In this document: piece by piece, positions 35,916-47,119 of the stretch
How the letters are laid out: every line of letters starts with the position of its first letter
Numbering within the stretch: position 1 is the stretch's first letter
Source: Pontederia crassipes
Taxonomy: Eukaryota > Streptophyta > Magnoliopsida > Commelinales > Pontederiaceae
Direction of reading: 5' to 3'
NCBI GenBank assembly: GCA_030549335.1
Contig: CM060194.1
Coordinates: 39,573,171-39,637,170 of the forward strand
Length of the DNA: 64,000 nucleotides
Translations under genes and position numbers: made by a program
The notes under the pieces: model-generated
Seen by the model: the letters and a program-made list of their open reading frames with translations, nothing else
Told to the model about the DNA's origin: nothing
The model's database searches: none

Positions 35916-36415
35916 AAGATAAATGGAACCGAGAAAAGCATAGTACTAAAAATTTTTTTTTTCTTACCTACTATGTTCGTGATCATCTTGGTAACGAAAA
36001 TTTATGGGATATGAACAACTTTACTATCAGAAATAGGGAAAAAAAATCTTTCCTTGTGCAAAATGTTGATGCGAGTTTGAACGGTGACTAGCTACCCACT
36101 CCCAAAATTTTGATACAATGTTGTAATAATAAGGATTCATGCACATATGCAGACAATATTAAATAAAAACTAGATGATAGGTTCACCAAGAAATTTTTTC
36201 TTAGTTTTGATATTAATTATTATTTAGGATTAGTTACGATGGCATAATGGCATGTGGACACTTTTTGGGGTTTCTATTTTTCTTATTTTCCTTCTATAAC
36301 ATCGTTGAATAAAATAAGTGTTGAGCTCAAACAATAAAAGTTGTTACCGTAAATTTAATTCTATTAAATGAAAATCTTAAAGTTTCACATGTAGGCACTG
36401 TTTGGCACGTGATAG

Positions 36416-37082
36416 TGTCACAGGGTCATTCTCGGACACTAGACCATGTGCGACGACTAGGCAAATAAACACCTAGCCAAGCCTGTTTTGAGTTTGCAGC
36501 GAAAGTTTTATGGTCGAGACGACTATGCCGAAAGTTGCTCTTATAAGCATTCAATCACGGACATGACTAGAGTGTTGGATTACTCGTCATGGGGTCGTGA
36601 CGTTGGCACGTTGCGACACCAATGCAGGCGCTTGGGCGCTTAAAGTCCGAAGGGACGACAAAGGGACCACGGGACGCCACGAAGGGACATCGATGTGGGT
36701 TGTCACCCCATGCTCAAGGCCATGATACTAGAATTAAAGAAAAGTTTACTTGTATTAAATATGATGAAACATAACATACAATTGAGCCTCGGAAGATACT
36801 AGTGAACTCCTCCCAGTGTACCGTAGGTGTAGGAGTCTTATTACATATTGAAGATGCAAAAGACGTACCCTACGGAAACGTCACCTACTTGACCATTCAT
36901 AAAGATGGCCTTACAAGATAAATGCCCTAAAGGCGGATAACTTGGTACTCCGTAATATTACACAGTGCGGGGCAGCTGCATGTATTCCATATTTTCGGCG
37001 TTGAGCAGCCGAGGGCTATAACTTGAGCGGTACTGGTGCCGCGAGGCTTCACGCTTCGTGTCACGGGAAAATGCCCGTGACA
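36416..37082 (-). repeat. LTR copy next to the polypurine tract (3' LTR)
   Basis: 667 bp, ending on the plus strand in GCCCGTGACA. Compared by eye with the other copy it has about 52 differences, all but about three of them transitions. Confidence 0.9.
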
Positions 37083-37429
37083 TTCTCCCCCACCAAAGTC
37101 GGCGACGCCCCCGACGCCGTTGTCCAGACTTCTTCGGGGCCTTCGTCTTCAGTCTTGACTTCGCTTGTCTCATTCAATTCCGCCTTCTTTGCCTTGACTT
37201 CGACTTCACCAGCATCACGCAGCGTCAAGAATGCCCGCTCCTTGAGGTCTCGCTGAGGACTCCTCCCTCAGGTCTGCTTCACTCACTGATCCTTCGTCCA
37301 ATCCGGGGTCATCGCTTGTACAGCGTCAGTGGAGTCCGCCATGAGTGGTCTGACTTCATCAAGCAACTATCCATCCATCAAGTCTTCGTTGGCTTCACTT
37401 CTCTTCGACTTGCGCAGCGTCAATTTGTG

Positions 37430-38220
37430 TGATTTAGCTTTTTTGAGGTGAAACAACTCTTGGATGCTTCAGGGATAGCTCGGAAAAGAGTTGTTCCAGG
37501 GTCGTGCAGAACACGATGAAGAGTCTCGTCATTCGACCAGCATAACTTGACTCGATGCCTTTATGTTGCGGATGACCACAACACAAGGTCTCCCTTCCGT
37601 CGAATGCGAAGCACGGGACCATCTCACCCTCGATGATCGTTCTTGAATTCCGACAACTTGAAACAGCACAAGCTCTTTGATGATGACATTTGCAACTTGT
37701 CTACTTCGGGTGCTTTGAGTCGCTATGATGAGCGATGAGAGTCTTCCCACGAATGCTTCGGGACGCTTCAGGTCTCTTTATGGACTTGACTCCCCCATCT
37801 CTATGTTGCAAGTGGTTGCAACGTAGAGTCTTCCATTCCTCTGCCGAGTAAAGAGTGCGGGACCACCTCCTCCTTGGTAATCACCTGATGCTTCGGCAAT
37901 TTGGAGGTAGGACAAGATTCTTTGATGTGACAATTCATGCCTTGTTCGTTCAAGTCGTCATAGTGGGCAACGAGAGTCTCTCCACGTTCCCTTGTGGTTC
38001 CACTCCCTGTCTCCAAGTTGCAGATGACTGCAACGTTGGGTCCTTCGTCCGTCGAGTATTGAGAGCGGCTCCACCTTCCCCTTGGTGGACATGAGATATC
38101 TCGACGGTTTACAGTGGAACAAGGTTCTTTGATATAACATTCCGCACCTTGTCCACTCCCAGTCGTTATAGTGAGCGACGATGGAAGTCTCCCCACATGT
38201 GCTTGTGGTTCGACTCGATT
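37430..38220 (-). repeat. Diverged tandem units inside the non-autonomous element
   Basis: At least three units share, on the minus strand, GACTCTCRTYGYYCAYYATA, then a segment reading ACATCAAAGAACCTTGT or similar, a GAGGTGGTCC-like step and CGACGGA(A/G)G...GTTGCAGTCATCTGCAA. Spacing is about 190-280 bp. The frames through them give peptides with recurring HIKESCP/YIKEPCS-type phrases, so the region may once have been coding. Confidence 0.65.
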
Positions 38221-40065
38221 CTCCTGCTTCGATGGGCGATCTTTATCTTTGGCATGAGTAGCTTCCTCCTTGCGACTTGAGCTTTTCTCCCCCACCATTG
38301 CCCTTGCCCAAGGCTTTGGTGGTATGGCACTGGTCACGATTGACTTGGCAGCGACGACTAGTGAGCAGAGGTTGGGCGATCTTGTCGTTCCAACTCCTTC
38401 CTAGTCCACGACTTCTAACCCCTCTGCTTGAAGAGCATCAACATTGGGTCTTCGTCCTCCTGGGAACACTGTAGGCAGAGTCCGATGATTCCTTTCACTT
38501 CCTCCTTCAACATGTCCATCTAGCCAATGCTGAACAATGCGATCTTGACCTCCAGTCCCAACTTGTCAGGGCTTGATGAGATGTCACTTCTTCTGTCCAC
38601 GTTTCGATGGGACGCATGTTTGCCACATTCCACATTGTCGCGATGGCGACGTCATCCTGAGTTTGCCACATCTTGCAGGGTTCTTGGGATATGCCTTTTT
38701 CCGATCCTGGGATCTCCTTTGAAGCTTAGGCAACACCTTTGGGGTATGGACGGGGCGAGATCGTTGTGCTCGTTCACGAAGAGGATGCACCTTAGATGCT
38801 CATCCGTCCGTAACTTGGACGAAATAATGTCCTTGCGCTTGTCGGCAGGGATCATGCGCCTTTGACATACTTGTCCACCGGGCAGTTGACCCTTGTGAGA
38901 GGATAGCCATTCTGGGTCTTCAACGAACCCTGGGAGTGTTCGTGAAGACGCTCCGCTTGGGTAAGCGGATTGCGGTTGGTGAATCCATGGCATGAATTCC
39001 CAACATCACCTCCATCTACCTTCGAAGAAACGACATCGCTAGTGTGTCCTTCGAAACATTTGGATTGTGATCCTTGGAGGCTGCTTCGATTGCTCGAGGC
39101 GTTGTTCGAGAGGAAAGGGCACTCCTTCTTCGGTTGGCGGCGGAACGCTTGACAGCAACATGCCAAGGTTCGTCAATGCTCGATGCTCAGACCATTTGCC
39201 AAATTGGTCGCTGAATAGAGGCGTCGATTTGCGTTGGCATATAGCAGGTTCGTCCTAACTCTTGATGGATGACATCGCGCCTCTTGCGGAGTGACACTTG
39301 ACGAGGCAGGCAAGGCTGACAGCTCGTCCGCGAGTGTTTGCAAGTAATCAACGCTTTGCTCCATCCTTGAAAGTCATCGTGGCGTGGCAAAAGATGCTGC
39401 GGCATGATAAGATGCTTGTGATTGATGCTCCTTAGCCGATAGGAATGATAATCCTTCGTCGAAAGGGACGATGAACCTTGATGCTTGAACTCTGAGCCAG
39501 CTTCTCCCGTGAAGCGGTTGAGCACTTCATGTTACATGACTAGGCATGCGATGCGACGTCACAAAATACCGAGCAGCGCCAAGTCGTCACGATAGTGCAT
39601 GACCGACAGTCCCTGAATGTGACACGGGTCCTCCGAGCTACATGACGCTCGTGTAAGCGATCTCATGGTATGAGTAGCGCAAGACTATCATGCGGAGCAT
39701 ATGACCACTCTTGACGCAGCGCGACACTTCAAGATTCTCGACTGTATACCTGGGGTGGTTGATCTACTCGAGTGAGCGACGCATGACTGTCTCGATTAGG
39801 CAGGACGATCAGTCTGCCATTATGGTGCATGACAGACGTTCATTGACACGACACGGGTGTATGAGGAACATGCTGCGGAGCACGACTGGGCGTGCGGCGA
39901 GGAAGCTTGCCACGCATTCCTCGTTGGCGTCCATGATCAAAGACCATGGTACCAGTGCACTTGGGCGTGATGAAGTTTTTGAGCGGAAGCACATTTCCTA
40001 TGCCAGGGCACATTGCGACGACACAAGCGAGTCATCATCGCTGGGTAATCCGAGCAGGAAGAACT
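38220..40065 (-). other. Interior of the non-autonomous element, possible gag relic
   Basis: GC-richer than the neighbouring DNA. Minus-strand frames of 60-113 codons overlap one another (for example 39187-39525 and 38652-38993), as in an eroded ORF, but I see no zinc knuckle or capsid motif I can name. Confidence 0.4.
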
Positions 40066-40077
40066 GCTCTGATACCA
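40066..40077 (-). other. Primer-binding site of the non-autonomous element
   Basis: On the minus strand TGGTATCAGAGC, complementary to the 3' end of initiator tRNA-Met, two bases after the LTR end. Confidence 0.85.
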
Positions 40078-40079
40078 CT

Positions 40080-40747
40080 TATCATGGGGTCATTCTCGGA
40101 CACTAGACCACGTACGACGACTAGGCGAATAGGCACCTAGCCAAGCCTATTTTGAGTTTACATCGGAAGTTTTATGATCGAGACGACTATGCCGAAAGTC
40201 GCTATTATAGGCATTCAATCACGGACATGACTAGAGTGTTGGATTACTCATCATGGGATCGTGGCATTGGCACGTTGCGGCACCAATGCAGGCGCTTGGG
40301 TGCTTAAAGTCCGAAGGGGTGACGAAGGGACCACGAAACGCCACGAAGGGACACCGATGTGGGTTGCCACCCCACGCTCAAGGCCATGACACTAGAATTA
40401 AAGGAAAGCTTACTTGTATTAAATATGATGAAACATAACATACAATTGGGCCTCGGAAGGCACTAGTGAACTCCTCCCAGTGTACCGTAGGTATAGGAGT
40501 CTTATTACATATTGAAGATGCAAAAGACGTACCCTACGGGAACGTCACCTACTTGACCATTCATAAGGATGGCCTTACAAGATAAATGCCCTAAGGGCGG
40601 ATAACTTGGTACTCCGCAATATTACGCAGTGCGGGATGGCTGCATGTATTCCATATTTTCGGCGCTGAGCGACTGAGGGCTATAAGTTGAGCGGCACTGG
40701 TGCCGCGAGGCTTCACGCTTCGTGTCACGGGAAAACGCCCCGTGACA
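40080..40747 (-). repeat. LTR copy next to the primer site (5' LTR)
   Basis: 668 bp; on the minus strand it begins TGTCACGGGGCG. Its inner end reads TATCATGGGG where the other copy has TGTCACAGGG, so the canonical terminal CA has been lost by transition. Confidence 0.9.
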
Positions 40748-40752
40748 ATAGC

Positions 40753-41170
40753 GGGTAACATTTTATTAAGAATTTAACGGGGTGCTCCAGAGAGATGTCA
40801 TCAGGATTGGATGCGAAAGGGATAGTTGAATTCACAGCAGCAGTAACTTTATTGCTCTCATCCTCCTCTGCCACTGTCAAGCTCTTCACAGGTCCTCTGT
40901 GGCCTTCCCACACGATCAAGCATGAGTAGCAACAACCCTCTCCTCCTCTCCTCCAAACCCTATGCTCTTGTTAGCAAATGCACCAAGTCGCTGCCCCCAA
41001 ACACAAGATCGTCTTCCTGTGTCCTCAGAGCATTCCAGTGGCTGTCATTGACCTGCTGCGCTCTTCCCAGATGACGATCAACCGGTCGCAAGCTCCAGAG
41101 TACAAACATTAATGGCAGACTTTTGCCGCTCCAATGTTTGCACCAGCGAGTGCCTTAATTGTGGTGTCCG
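40753..41170 (-). pseudogene. JINGUBANG-like WD40 gene, C-terminal part
   Basis: Read on the minus strand the segment next to the insertion gives IKALAGANIGAAKV, then LYSGACDRLIVIWEE, then a broken repeat (GHRKTILCLG), and finally VWEGHRGPVKSLTV. These match the last WD40 blades of the intronless JINGUBANG type. Frameshifts and stops (near 41100 and in the CLGAATWCIC stretch) disable it. It joins the piece at 45923-46130 across the gypsy insertion: MGSAD is interrupted exactly at the target site. JINGUBANG in Arabidopsis is a pollen regulator; the same role cannot be assumed. The 4.3-kb element lies just beyond its 3' end. Confidence 0.7.
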
Positions 41171-41989
41171 TGTTAAACTCTGTAGCCCAGCCCACTGCTT
41201 CCAAGCCCACCACTCCAAACCTCACACTAACTTGCCGAATCCCCTTTACAAACCCACCGAGAAAGCAGTATAAAATGGTAAAGTTGGTGAAGCTGCTTAC
41301 CAAGGTGCCCTTTTGATATACTATCGTGAGTCTTCTTCCAGCTAGGGCTTTGTTCTTCAGCTTTTCTTTCTTTGATTCTTGCTTCAGTTATGTACTTAGA
41401 TCAAGTTGTTTACTAGCTTTGATCTTGCTGTGCAAAAATGGTATGCATCAGTCACTTTCAAATGCATGAAGCTCTCTCCTCAGCAACGATAGCAACCACC
41501 CAAAGCTCTATCTTCTTCTTTCCATCACTTCACGTCCAGGTGAGACTTCTATTGTCTTATCTACTTCTCTCTCTTATTGATATCTCCTATCTCTCCATGA
41601 TATGTAGGATTCAAAAGGAGAGTGATGCTGAACAGCAATCGAAACAAGAGACAAACAACACGTACAAGAGAGAAGGAAAAGGAAAAATAATGCAATAGGA
41701 AGAAAATGAGATTTCGAGCACCCAAGAGCTCCAAGAACACAAGAATTATTCACTGTAAAAATGGCTCAGAGATTCCTTTACTTCTCTTCCCAACCATCTA
41801 TTTATAGTTTTTTTGTTACAAGTAACTAACTAAAATATAGTTCTTAAATGCTAAATTTGTTACATGCCTTGGTTGTTATATGCTAAAACCACTAAAATGA
41901 TTGCATGTCTAATATTCAAATGCTGAAACCTTCTTTTGGTAGATGAAGCCTCATACATTATTTGCTCTATTATCTCCTGTTATGTAACA
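41171..41989 (-). repeat. Gypsy LTR, complete copy (819 bp)
   Basis: On the minus strand it starts TGTTACATAACAGG just after a GAGGGGGGAAAT polypurine tract and ends GAGTTTAACA before the target duplication. Its first 230 bases match the truncated copy at 45690-45922, and its remainder (41171-41760) matches the middle copy at 43398-43990. Confidence 0.85.
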
Positions 41990-42447
41990 ATTTCCCCCCT
42001 CAAACGAAAATAGACTCTAAACCTCGAGTATAATCTTCCGCATTATCAACTTGAAAATATTCTCACTGAACGATGACTTCTCTAATAAAGCTTGTAAAAA
42101 ATAGTAAGACAATCGAGTCCAAAATTTTATGAACTTGTGAGAAACTCATAGGCTACAGACGAAATATTTGTAATGATAAGAAATTGCCCATAAAACTTTT
42201 TACATATATGGTGACTGATCCCTGAGCTAGTGACCACTTCATATGGGTTTGGAACAATAAGCTGTTTGCATCACCCTGTAAGTGGTTTATGATATAGTCT
42301 AAAATTGTTGGTTGTTTATGACCATACATAGTTTCGAAAGGAAATTTATATGGTTGTACATTCCTTTGTTAGCTGTTTGGGAACAAGTGAAAATGATGTT
42401 GAACATCTCTAGAAAAAATATTATCTGCAACTTCTTTTGAATCAATA

Positions 42448-43190
42448 TCAACCATAAGAGATATCATTTGTTTGTGAGACTGATTTACTAATAGTCATTT
42501 GATAATAGGACCCATATTTTTGTATATTAACTTGTCTTTTAAGCTGGTGATGAGATATATAACATATATCATCCTTACTTGTGGTCATTATGTTTGCAGG
42601 GAACAACTCTTTTACAGGCATAACAAATGTAGTTAATACATTTGAATTGATCACAGAAGTAGCTGAACTAGGAATAGGTTGTACCTTCTCTAACTTTTTC
42701 TCATGTGACTTGACCAATTCATGAGCTTGTATTAAAATTTTAGTTTCAGATCTGAATGGGACAAACCTTACTTTTAGAGCTTTCACAAAATGAGTCCATG
42801 AACATAATTGCATATTTTGATGCATCCAACCATACCATTGTTGTGCCTTACATTCAAAAGACAAAGTGAACATTTATAGAAATCCAAAAATTGTTCAGTC
42901 TTCAAAATCCATCCCATAGGATTATTTCCAAAAAAATTTAAGGAGCTCTACTTTAGTATTACCAATACATGCATAAGAATCTATGCTACTCATAAGATGA
43001 CTTGAAACATGATCTCCAACATTAAGATTACCATTCAAAATCACTTTTAATGTCAGTAGAGTCATTCACAGAAGTGAACTTTTCGTTAACAAAAGAAATA
43101 TGTTGTTTCCATAAAAGCCTGAAGTTTATTCATGGATTCTTCCATTCTAGACCATCTAATCTCATCTGCCATAATAATAGAATGCAAGGA
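42448..43190 (-). pseudogene. Gypsy gag remnant
   Basis: The capsid phrase FECKAQQWYGWMHQNMQL, then FVKALKVRFVPF, is typical of plant gypsy gag. Upstream the region is riddled with stops; downstream pol is missing and the sequence runs into the polypurine tract. Confidence 0.7.
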
Positions 43191-43397
43191 ATCTTCTGAA
43201 TTGTAGAATTCTTTCTAAAATTCAAGAACTACACAATTCTGATCAAAAGCTTATCAAGATTTGCAAAAATATTTCCCAAATTGATCAAAATATTATCAAA
43301 ATTGCATAAACAAGTCAAGAATTACAGACTCCTCAAGAATGTCAAGATTTGTATCAAGATTGCATAAAATCAATAAGAGCGGCAATAGAGCACCAAA

Positions 43398-44000
43398 TAT
43401 TATAACTTTGTAGCCTGGCCCGCTGCTTCTAGGCCCACCACTCCAAACCTCACACTAACTTGCCAGATCCTCCTTTACAAATCCACCGAGAAACTAGTAT
43501 AAAAAGGTAAAGTTGGTGAAGCTGCTGACCTCGGTGCCCTTTTGATCTGCTGCCATGAGTCTTCTTCCAGCTAGGGCTTCCTAAGCTTTTCTTTCCTTGA
43601 TTCTTGCTTCAATTATGTACTTAGATCAAGTTGTTTACTAGTTTTGATCTTGCTGTGCAAAAATGGTATGGATCAGTCACTTTCAAATGCATGAAGCTCT
43701 CTCTCTCTCCTCAACAATGATGGCAACCACCCAAAGCTGTCTTCTTCTTTCCATCACTTCACGTCCAAGTGAGACTTATATTGTCTTATATACTTCTTTC
43801 TCTTATTGATATCTCCTACCTCTTCGTGATGTGCAGGATTCAAAAGGAGAATGATGCGGGATAGCAACCAAAACAAGAGACAAACAACAGCCACGAGAGA
43901 GAATGAAAAGGAACAATGCAATAGGAAGAAAATGGGATTTCAAGCACCCAAAAGCTCCAAAAACACAAGAATTATTCACTATAAAAATGACTTAGAGATA
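43398..44000 (-). repeat. Gypsy LTR, middle copy (incomplete)
   Basis: Collinear with 41171-41760, including CTTCTTCCAGCTAGGGCTT and GTACTTAGATCAAGTTGTTTAC. The U3 start on the right (beyond about 43990) no longer resembles the other copies, so this end is replaced or strongly diverged. The primer-site area after it on the minus strand reads TTTGGTGCTC, which I cannot assign to a tRNA. Confidence 0.75.
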
Positions 44001-44128
44001 TGTCTTTTCCCGGCCTTTATTCTATTTGTATTGCCTCTCTTTCAAATTGTCATATGATGTCATATGAAATCACTAGAATTACATGTTGTTACATGTCATA
44101 TGTCAACTATATTGCTGATGTGTACATG

Positions 44129-45689
44129 TCATTCTATAATAAAATCCTTCAAGTATGATGGTTTCTTTACATTTCTTCTAGTCTTCTCTTCTCTTGCCTT
44201 GTCACTTTTTGATATATTTATAATATTTCTCCCCTCGGTGAAAAACTGGACCTCATCCTTGGGGTCTGAAAAAGAATCTGTAACATGATCAAAATCCTTC
44301 CATGAAGTGTCTTCCACCGGAAGTCCTTCCCACTGAAGCAATACTTATTTTATAAATTGTCATTGCCGCTTGATAATTCTTGTAGCAATAATAGCTACTA
44401 ATTCATGGGAATGAAAAAGGAATATCTGATCTTCCCAAACACTTCTTAGCTTGGAAATATGAGACACAGGATTAATTTAGAATTAGGAGGAAGAACTAAT
44501 TCATAAGCAAATGTTTCAATTCTTTTGGCTACAGGAAAAGGCCCATAAAATTTCATTGATAGCTTGTGAGTACTTCTTTGAGCAAGGGATCCTTGCTTGT
44601 AGGATTGTAATTTCACATAGACCAAGTCCCCTAAAATTTCATTGATAGCTTGTGAGTACTTCTTTGAGCAAGGGACCTTTGCTTGTAGGGTTGTAGTTTC
44701 ACATAGACCAAGTCCCCTTCAGTAAACTCCATATCAGTTCGGTGTTGATTGACATTATTCTTCATCCTTGATTGAGATTTTGATAAATTATCTTTCAAAA
44801 CTTTTAACACCGCAGCTCAACATCCACAGCTTCCACAAGAGACCGATATTTGATATATGCAGGAATAGCAGGAGGTTGACGACTATAGACGACCCCAAAA
44901 GGAGTCATCTGAGAGCTAGTATGATAGGAAGTATTGAAAGAATATTCTGCCCATGGTAGATATTTGGACCAAGTAGAGGGTCTGTCCATAGCAAAACCTC
45001 TCAAGTATTGTTGCATGCACCTATTTAATACCTCAGTCTAGCCATCAGATTGTGGGTGATAAGATGAGCTCATACAAAACTTGGTACTACTGAGAGAAAA
45101 TAATTCCTTCAAAAAAGAACTAAGAGATATGGAATCTCTATCTGAAATGTACTGAATTACCTGGATAAGGCATCAGCCACTCTGCTCTCCACCATCTTGT
45201 AAACTATAGAGTAATCATAACCAAAGAGTTTAGCCAAAAATTATTATTGCTCGGACCAATGACTTGAGTCAAAATCTCCTTGAGACTTTTGTGATCTGTG
45301 TTAATGACAAAATAATGACCCATCAAATAATGTCTCCATTTTTTAATTGCTTCTACTATAGCAAACAACTCTCTTACATACATTGAAGCCTTCTGGAGGG
45401 ATTTAGATAACTTTTTACTAAAATAACATATAGGCAAATTATTTTGAAATAGCATGGCACCAATTCCAATTCTTGAAGCATTTGTTTCCAAGACAAAATC
45501 TTTACTGAAATATAGTAATTGCGATATAGGAGCTGAAGTTAATGCAGATTTCATAGTCTGAAAGGTTGTTGTAGCATTTTTTGTCCACTGAAAAGAGTCT
45601 TTTTGTAGTAGATCAATCAAAGGGCCAGCTAAAAAAGCATATCCTTTCACAAACCGTCGATAATATCCAGCCACACCCAAAAAGCTCAT
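44129..45689 (-). pseudogene. Gypsy pol remnant: end of RT, RNase H, integrase, chromo-like tail
   Basis: Begins MSFLGVAGYYRRFVKGYA directly at the truncated LTR; the catalytic RT core and everything upstream are deleted. RNase H follows with LETNASRIGIGAML and INTDHKSLKE (about 45300), then integrase with SYHPQSDG, a TAG in place of Gln and TEVLNRC (about 45040), YLPWAEYSFNTSYH, and the tail LQWEGLPVEDTSWKDF (about 44335). Part of integrase between 45200 and 45120 is missing or scrambled. A 60-bp phrase on the plus strand (AAAATTTCATTGATAGCTTG and following) is duplicated near 44545 and 44634. Confidence 0.8.
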
Positions 45690-45922
45690 AAAAATGGCTC
45701 AAAGATTCCTTTACTTCTCTTCCCAGCCATCTATTTATAGTTTTTCTGTTGCAAGTAACTAATTGAAATATAGTTCTTAAATGCTAAATCTGTTACATGC
45801 CTTGGTTGTTATATGCTAAAACTACTAAAATGGCTACATGTCTAATATTCAAATACTAAAATCTTCTTCTGGCAGATGAAGCCTCATCCATTATTTGTTC
45901 TATTATCTCTTGTTATCTAACA
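45690..45922 (-). repeat. Gypsy 5' LTR, truncated to 233 bp
   Basis: Matches 41757-41989 closely and stops where RT coding begins, so the rest of the LTR, the primer site, gag and protease were removed by one deletion. Confidence 0.85.
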
Positions 45923-46135
45923 GTCCGCCGAGCCCATGTAGACAAGCTCGTTCGGCGTCGTGGTGAGCGCTGCCAACGGACTCCACGCATTTGAAATGGG
46001 CCGCACACCAGATCTTGAGCGTCCTGTCCCAGGAGACGGAGTAGAGGCTAGACACGGCGTCGACGTGGTTCACCCACTTCTTGTGCCGCCGCACCTGCAC
46101 ATAGTTACGAGCATTAGGAGGGCCAGGAATCAGTT
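45923..46135 (-). pseudogene. JINGUBANG-like WD40 gene, middle part
   Basis: The minus strand gives [13 protein letters not shown] (the conserved linker of JINGUBANG proteins), [23 protein letters not shown] (a canonical WD40 blade with its WD-type ending) and [14 protein letters not shown], then in a shifted frame ELVYMGSAD, cut by the gypsy LTR. Residues between HVDAVSSL and YSVSWD are deleted. GC-rich codons mark it as a former host gene, not transposon. Confidence 0.8.
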
Positions 46136-46193
46136 GGCGGCGGTCAACCATCTCTTCCCACCTTGAACCATCCCCTTCCTCCTCTACTAGTGC

Positions 46194-46400
46194 CTCGCCG
46201 CCTTCAAGGGCCACTCCTCTTATGTGTCCGCCCTCTCAGTTCACGACGACCTCCTCTTGAGTGGCTCCTCTGACCACCACATCAGGTTGTGGCGTCTAGA
46301 TGCCTCCTTCGATTCGGCGACGCTCGCTTGCTTCATCGTGGCAGCCGCGAAAAGCCTCGTGAAGACACTCACGTTCTCAGGACGTTGCGTTCATCGGGAT
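46194..46400 (+). pseudogene. JINGUBANG-like WD40 gene, N-terminal blade in inverted orientation
   Basis: The plus strand reads [32 protein letters not shown] and later VAAAKSLVKTLTFSG. These correspond to the first WD40 blade and the start of the next in JINGUBANG proteins, which should precede the NYVQVRRH linker on the same strand. Here they point the opposite way, with a junction at about 46135-46193, so a micro-inversion broke the gene as well as the gypsy insertion. The expected AHQDG blade is lost. Confidence 0.7.
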
Positions 46401-46412
46401 GGGAGGACTTGA

Positions 46413-47110
46413 GGAAAAAAATGAATGCGCCTGCGAATCCAACCGTCCCTTCCACATCCAATGCTTGCGGCATTTCTCCGCAAATCCAACCGTTGATGAT
46501 TGATCGTTGGGTCCAAATTTCGAGAGCAATTAAGTTGGGAGCACTCCGTGTTTGGTAAATATTTTTTTTCAATACGGTTTATAAGTTTGAACACAAAACA
46601 TTACAAACTAGTACTAACTTATAGAGTATAGAAGTAATAATTTTATATTTTATCCTATTATATCTTTATTTTTTAAGTAAATTTTTATTTAATTATTAAA
46701 AATGATATATTATTTTTATTTTAATATATCACATCTAATTTTTCTTATAACTCAAATAAATTTAATAGTCATATTAAAATAATATTTTTAAAATTAGTAT
46801 TATTAAAAATATTATAATTTAATTATTATGAATATGATAGGTATAAAAATGATCATAAATATATCTTATGTCTATTTTTATCATTTTATACAATTCATTA
46901 ATTTAACCACTATATTTATGAAACAGTTTTTTGTTAAATTTATAGAGAAATCATTATTCTCTAATAACTATTCTAATTAAATCGCTATGGCCTAAGTAAT
47001 AGTTGTCTTAATATTAAAAATATACTTTAAAAAAAGTTAACAAATGACTGAAAGAGTGAACGAATTATCTAATATTTATTATTAAAATTTTTGTCGTTTG
47101 TTTGTTGCGG
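46413..47110. other. AT-rich intergenic DNA
   Basis: Low-complexity A/T sequence with no coding pattern, except a short GC-richer lead-out from the WD40 fragment to about 46550. Confidence 0.5.
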
Positions 47111-47119
47111 TAGCAAAAT

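Larger units (their letters stand above)
32948..36415. other. AT-rich DNA with LTR and foldback remnants
   Basis: No host gene seen. It contains a reversed SIRE-like LTR remnant (33215-34240), low-complexity DNA at 34250-35420 and a small inverted-repeat element (35429-35915). The stretch 35940-36415 has no recognised feature and runs to the next insertion. Confidence 0.5.
36416..40747 (-). mobile_element. Non-autonomous LTR retrotransposon (pol-less), 4.3 kb
   Basis: Two direct repeats of about 667 bp (36416-37082 and 40080-40747) enclose a 3-kb interior. In the minus orientation the 5' LTR is followed after two bases by TGGTATCAGAGC (40077-40066), a tRNA-Met primer site, and the 3' LTR is preceded by the purine tract GGTGGGGGAGAA (37094-37083), so it is a true LTR retrotransposon. 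ATAG flanks both sides (36412-36415 and 40748-40751). The interior shows no protease, RT, RNase H or integrase motif in any frame; it has degenerate tandem repeats and short minus-strand frames. The nearest classes are LARD or TR-GAG elements. It must have moved using another element's enzymes. Confidence 0.88.
41171..45922 (-). mobile_element. Rearranged Ty3/gypsy insertion in the WD40 gene
   Basis: The insert ends TGTTAAACTC on the left and TATCTAACA on the right (TGTTA...TAACA) and is flanked by the 5-bp target duplication GTCCG (41166-41170 and 45923-45927). In the minus orientation the order is truncated LTR (45922-45690), pol from late RT to chromo-like tail (45689-44129), LTR-like copy (about 44000-43398), gag (43190-42448), polypurine tract (42002-41990), full LTR (41989-41171). 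Pol before gag with an LTR between is not the native order; it fits two tandem copies sharing an LTR, followed by internal deletions. The single duplication shows one original insertion. It is non-functional. Confidence 0.85.

Noticed and set aside
37058..38474. Possible host gene on the plus strand (several 60-120 codon frames)
   Set aside because: The region lies between matched LTRs with a minus-strand polypurine tract and primer site, so it belongs to the non-autonomous element.
40920..41100. Plus-strand reading resembling the start of a methionyl-tRNA formyltransferase (HKIVFLCPQSIPVAV phrase)
   Set aside because: The minus strand of the same DNA gives several WD40 blades in the right order and continues across the gypsy insertion into the rest of the same gene, which explains the segment much better.
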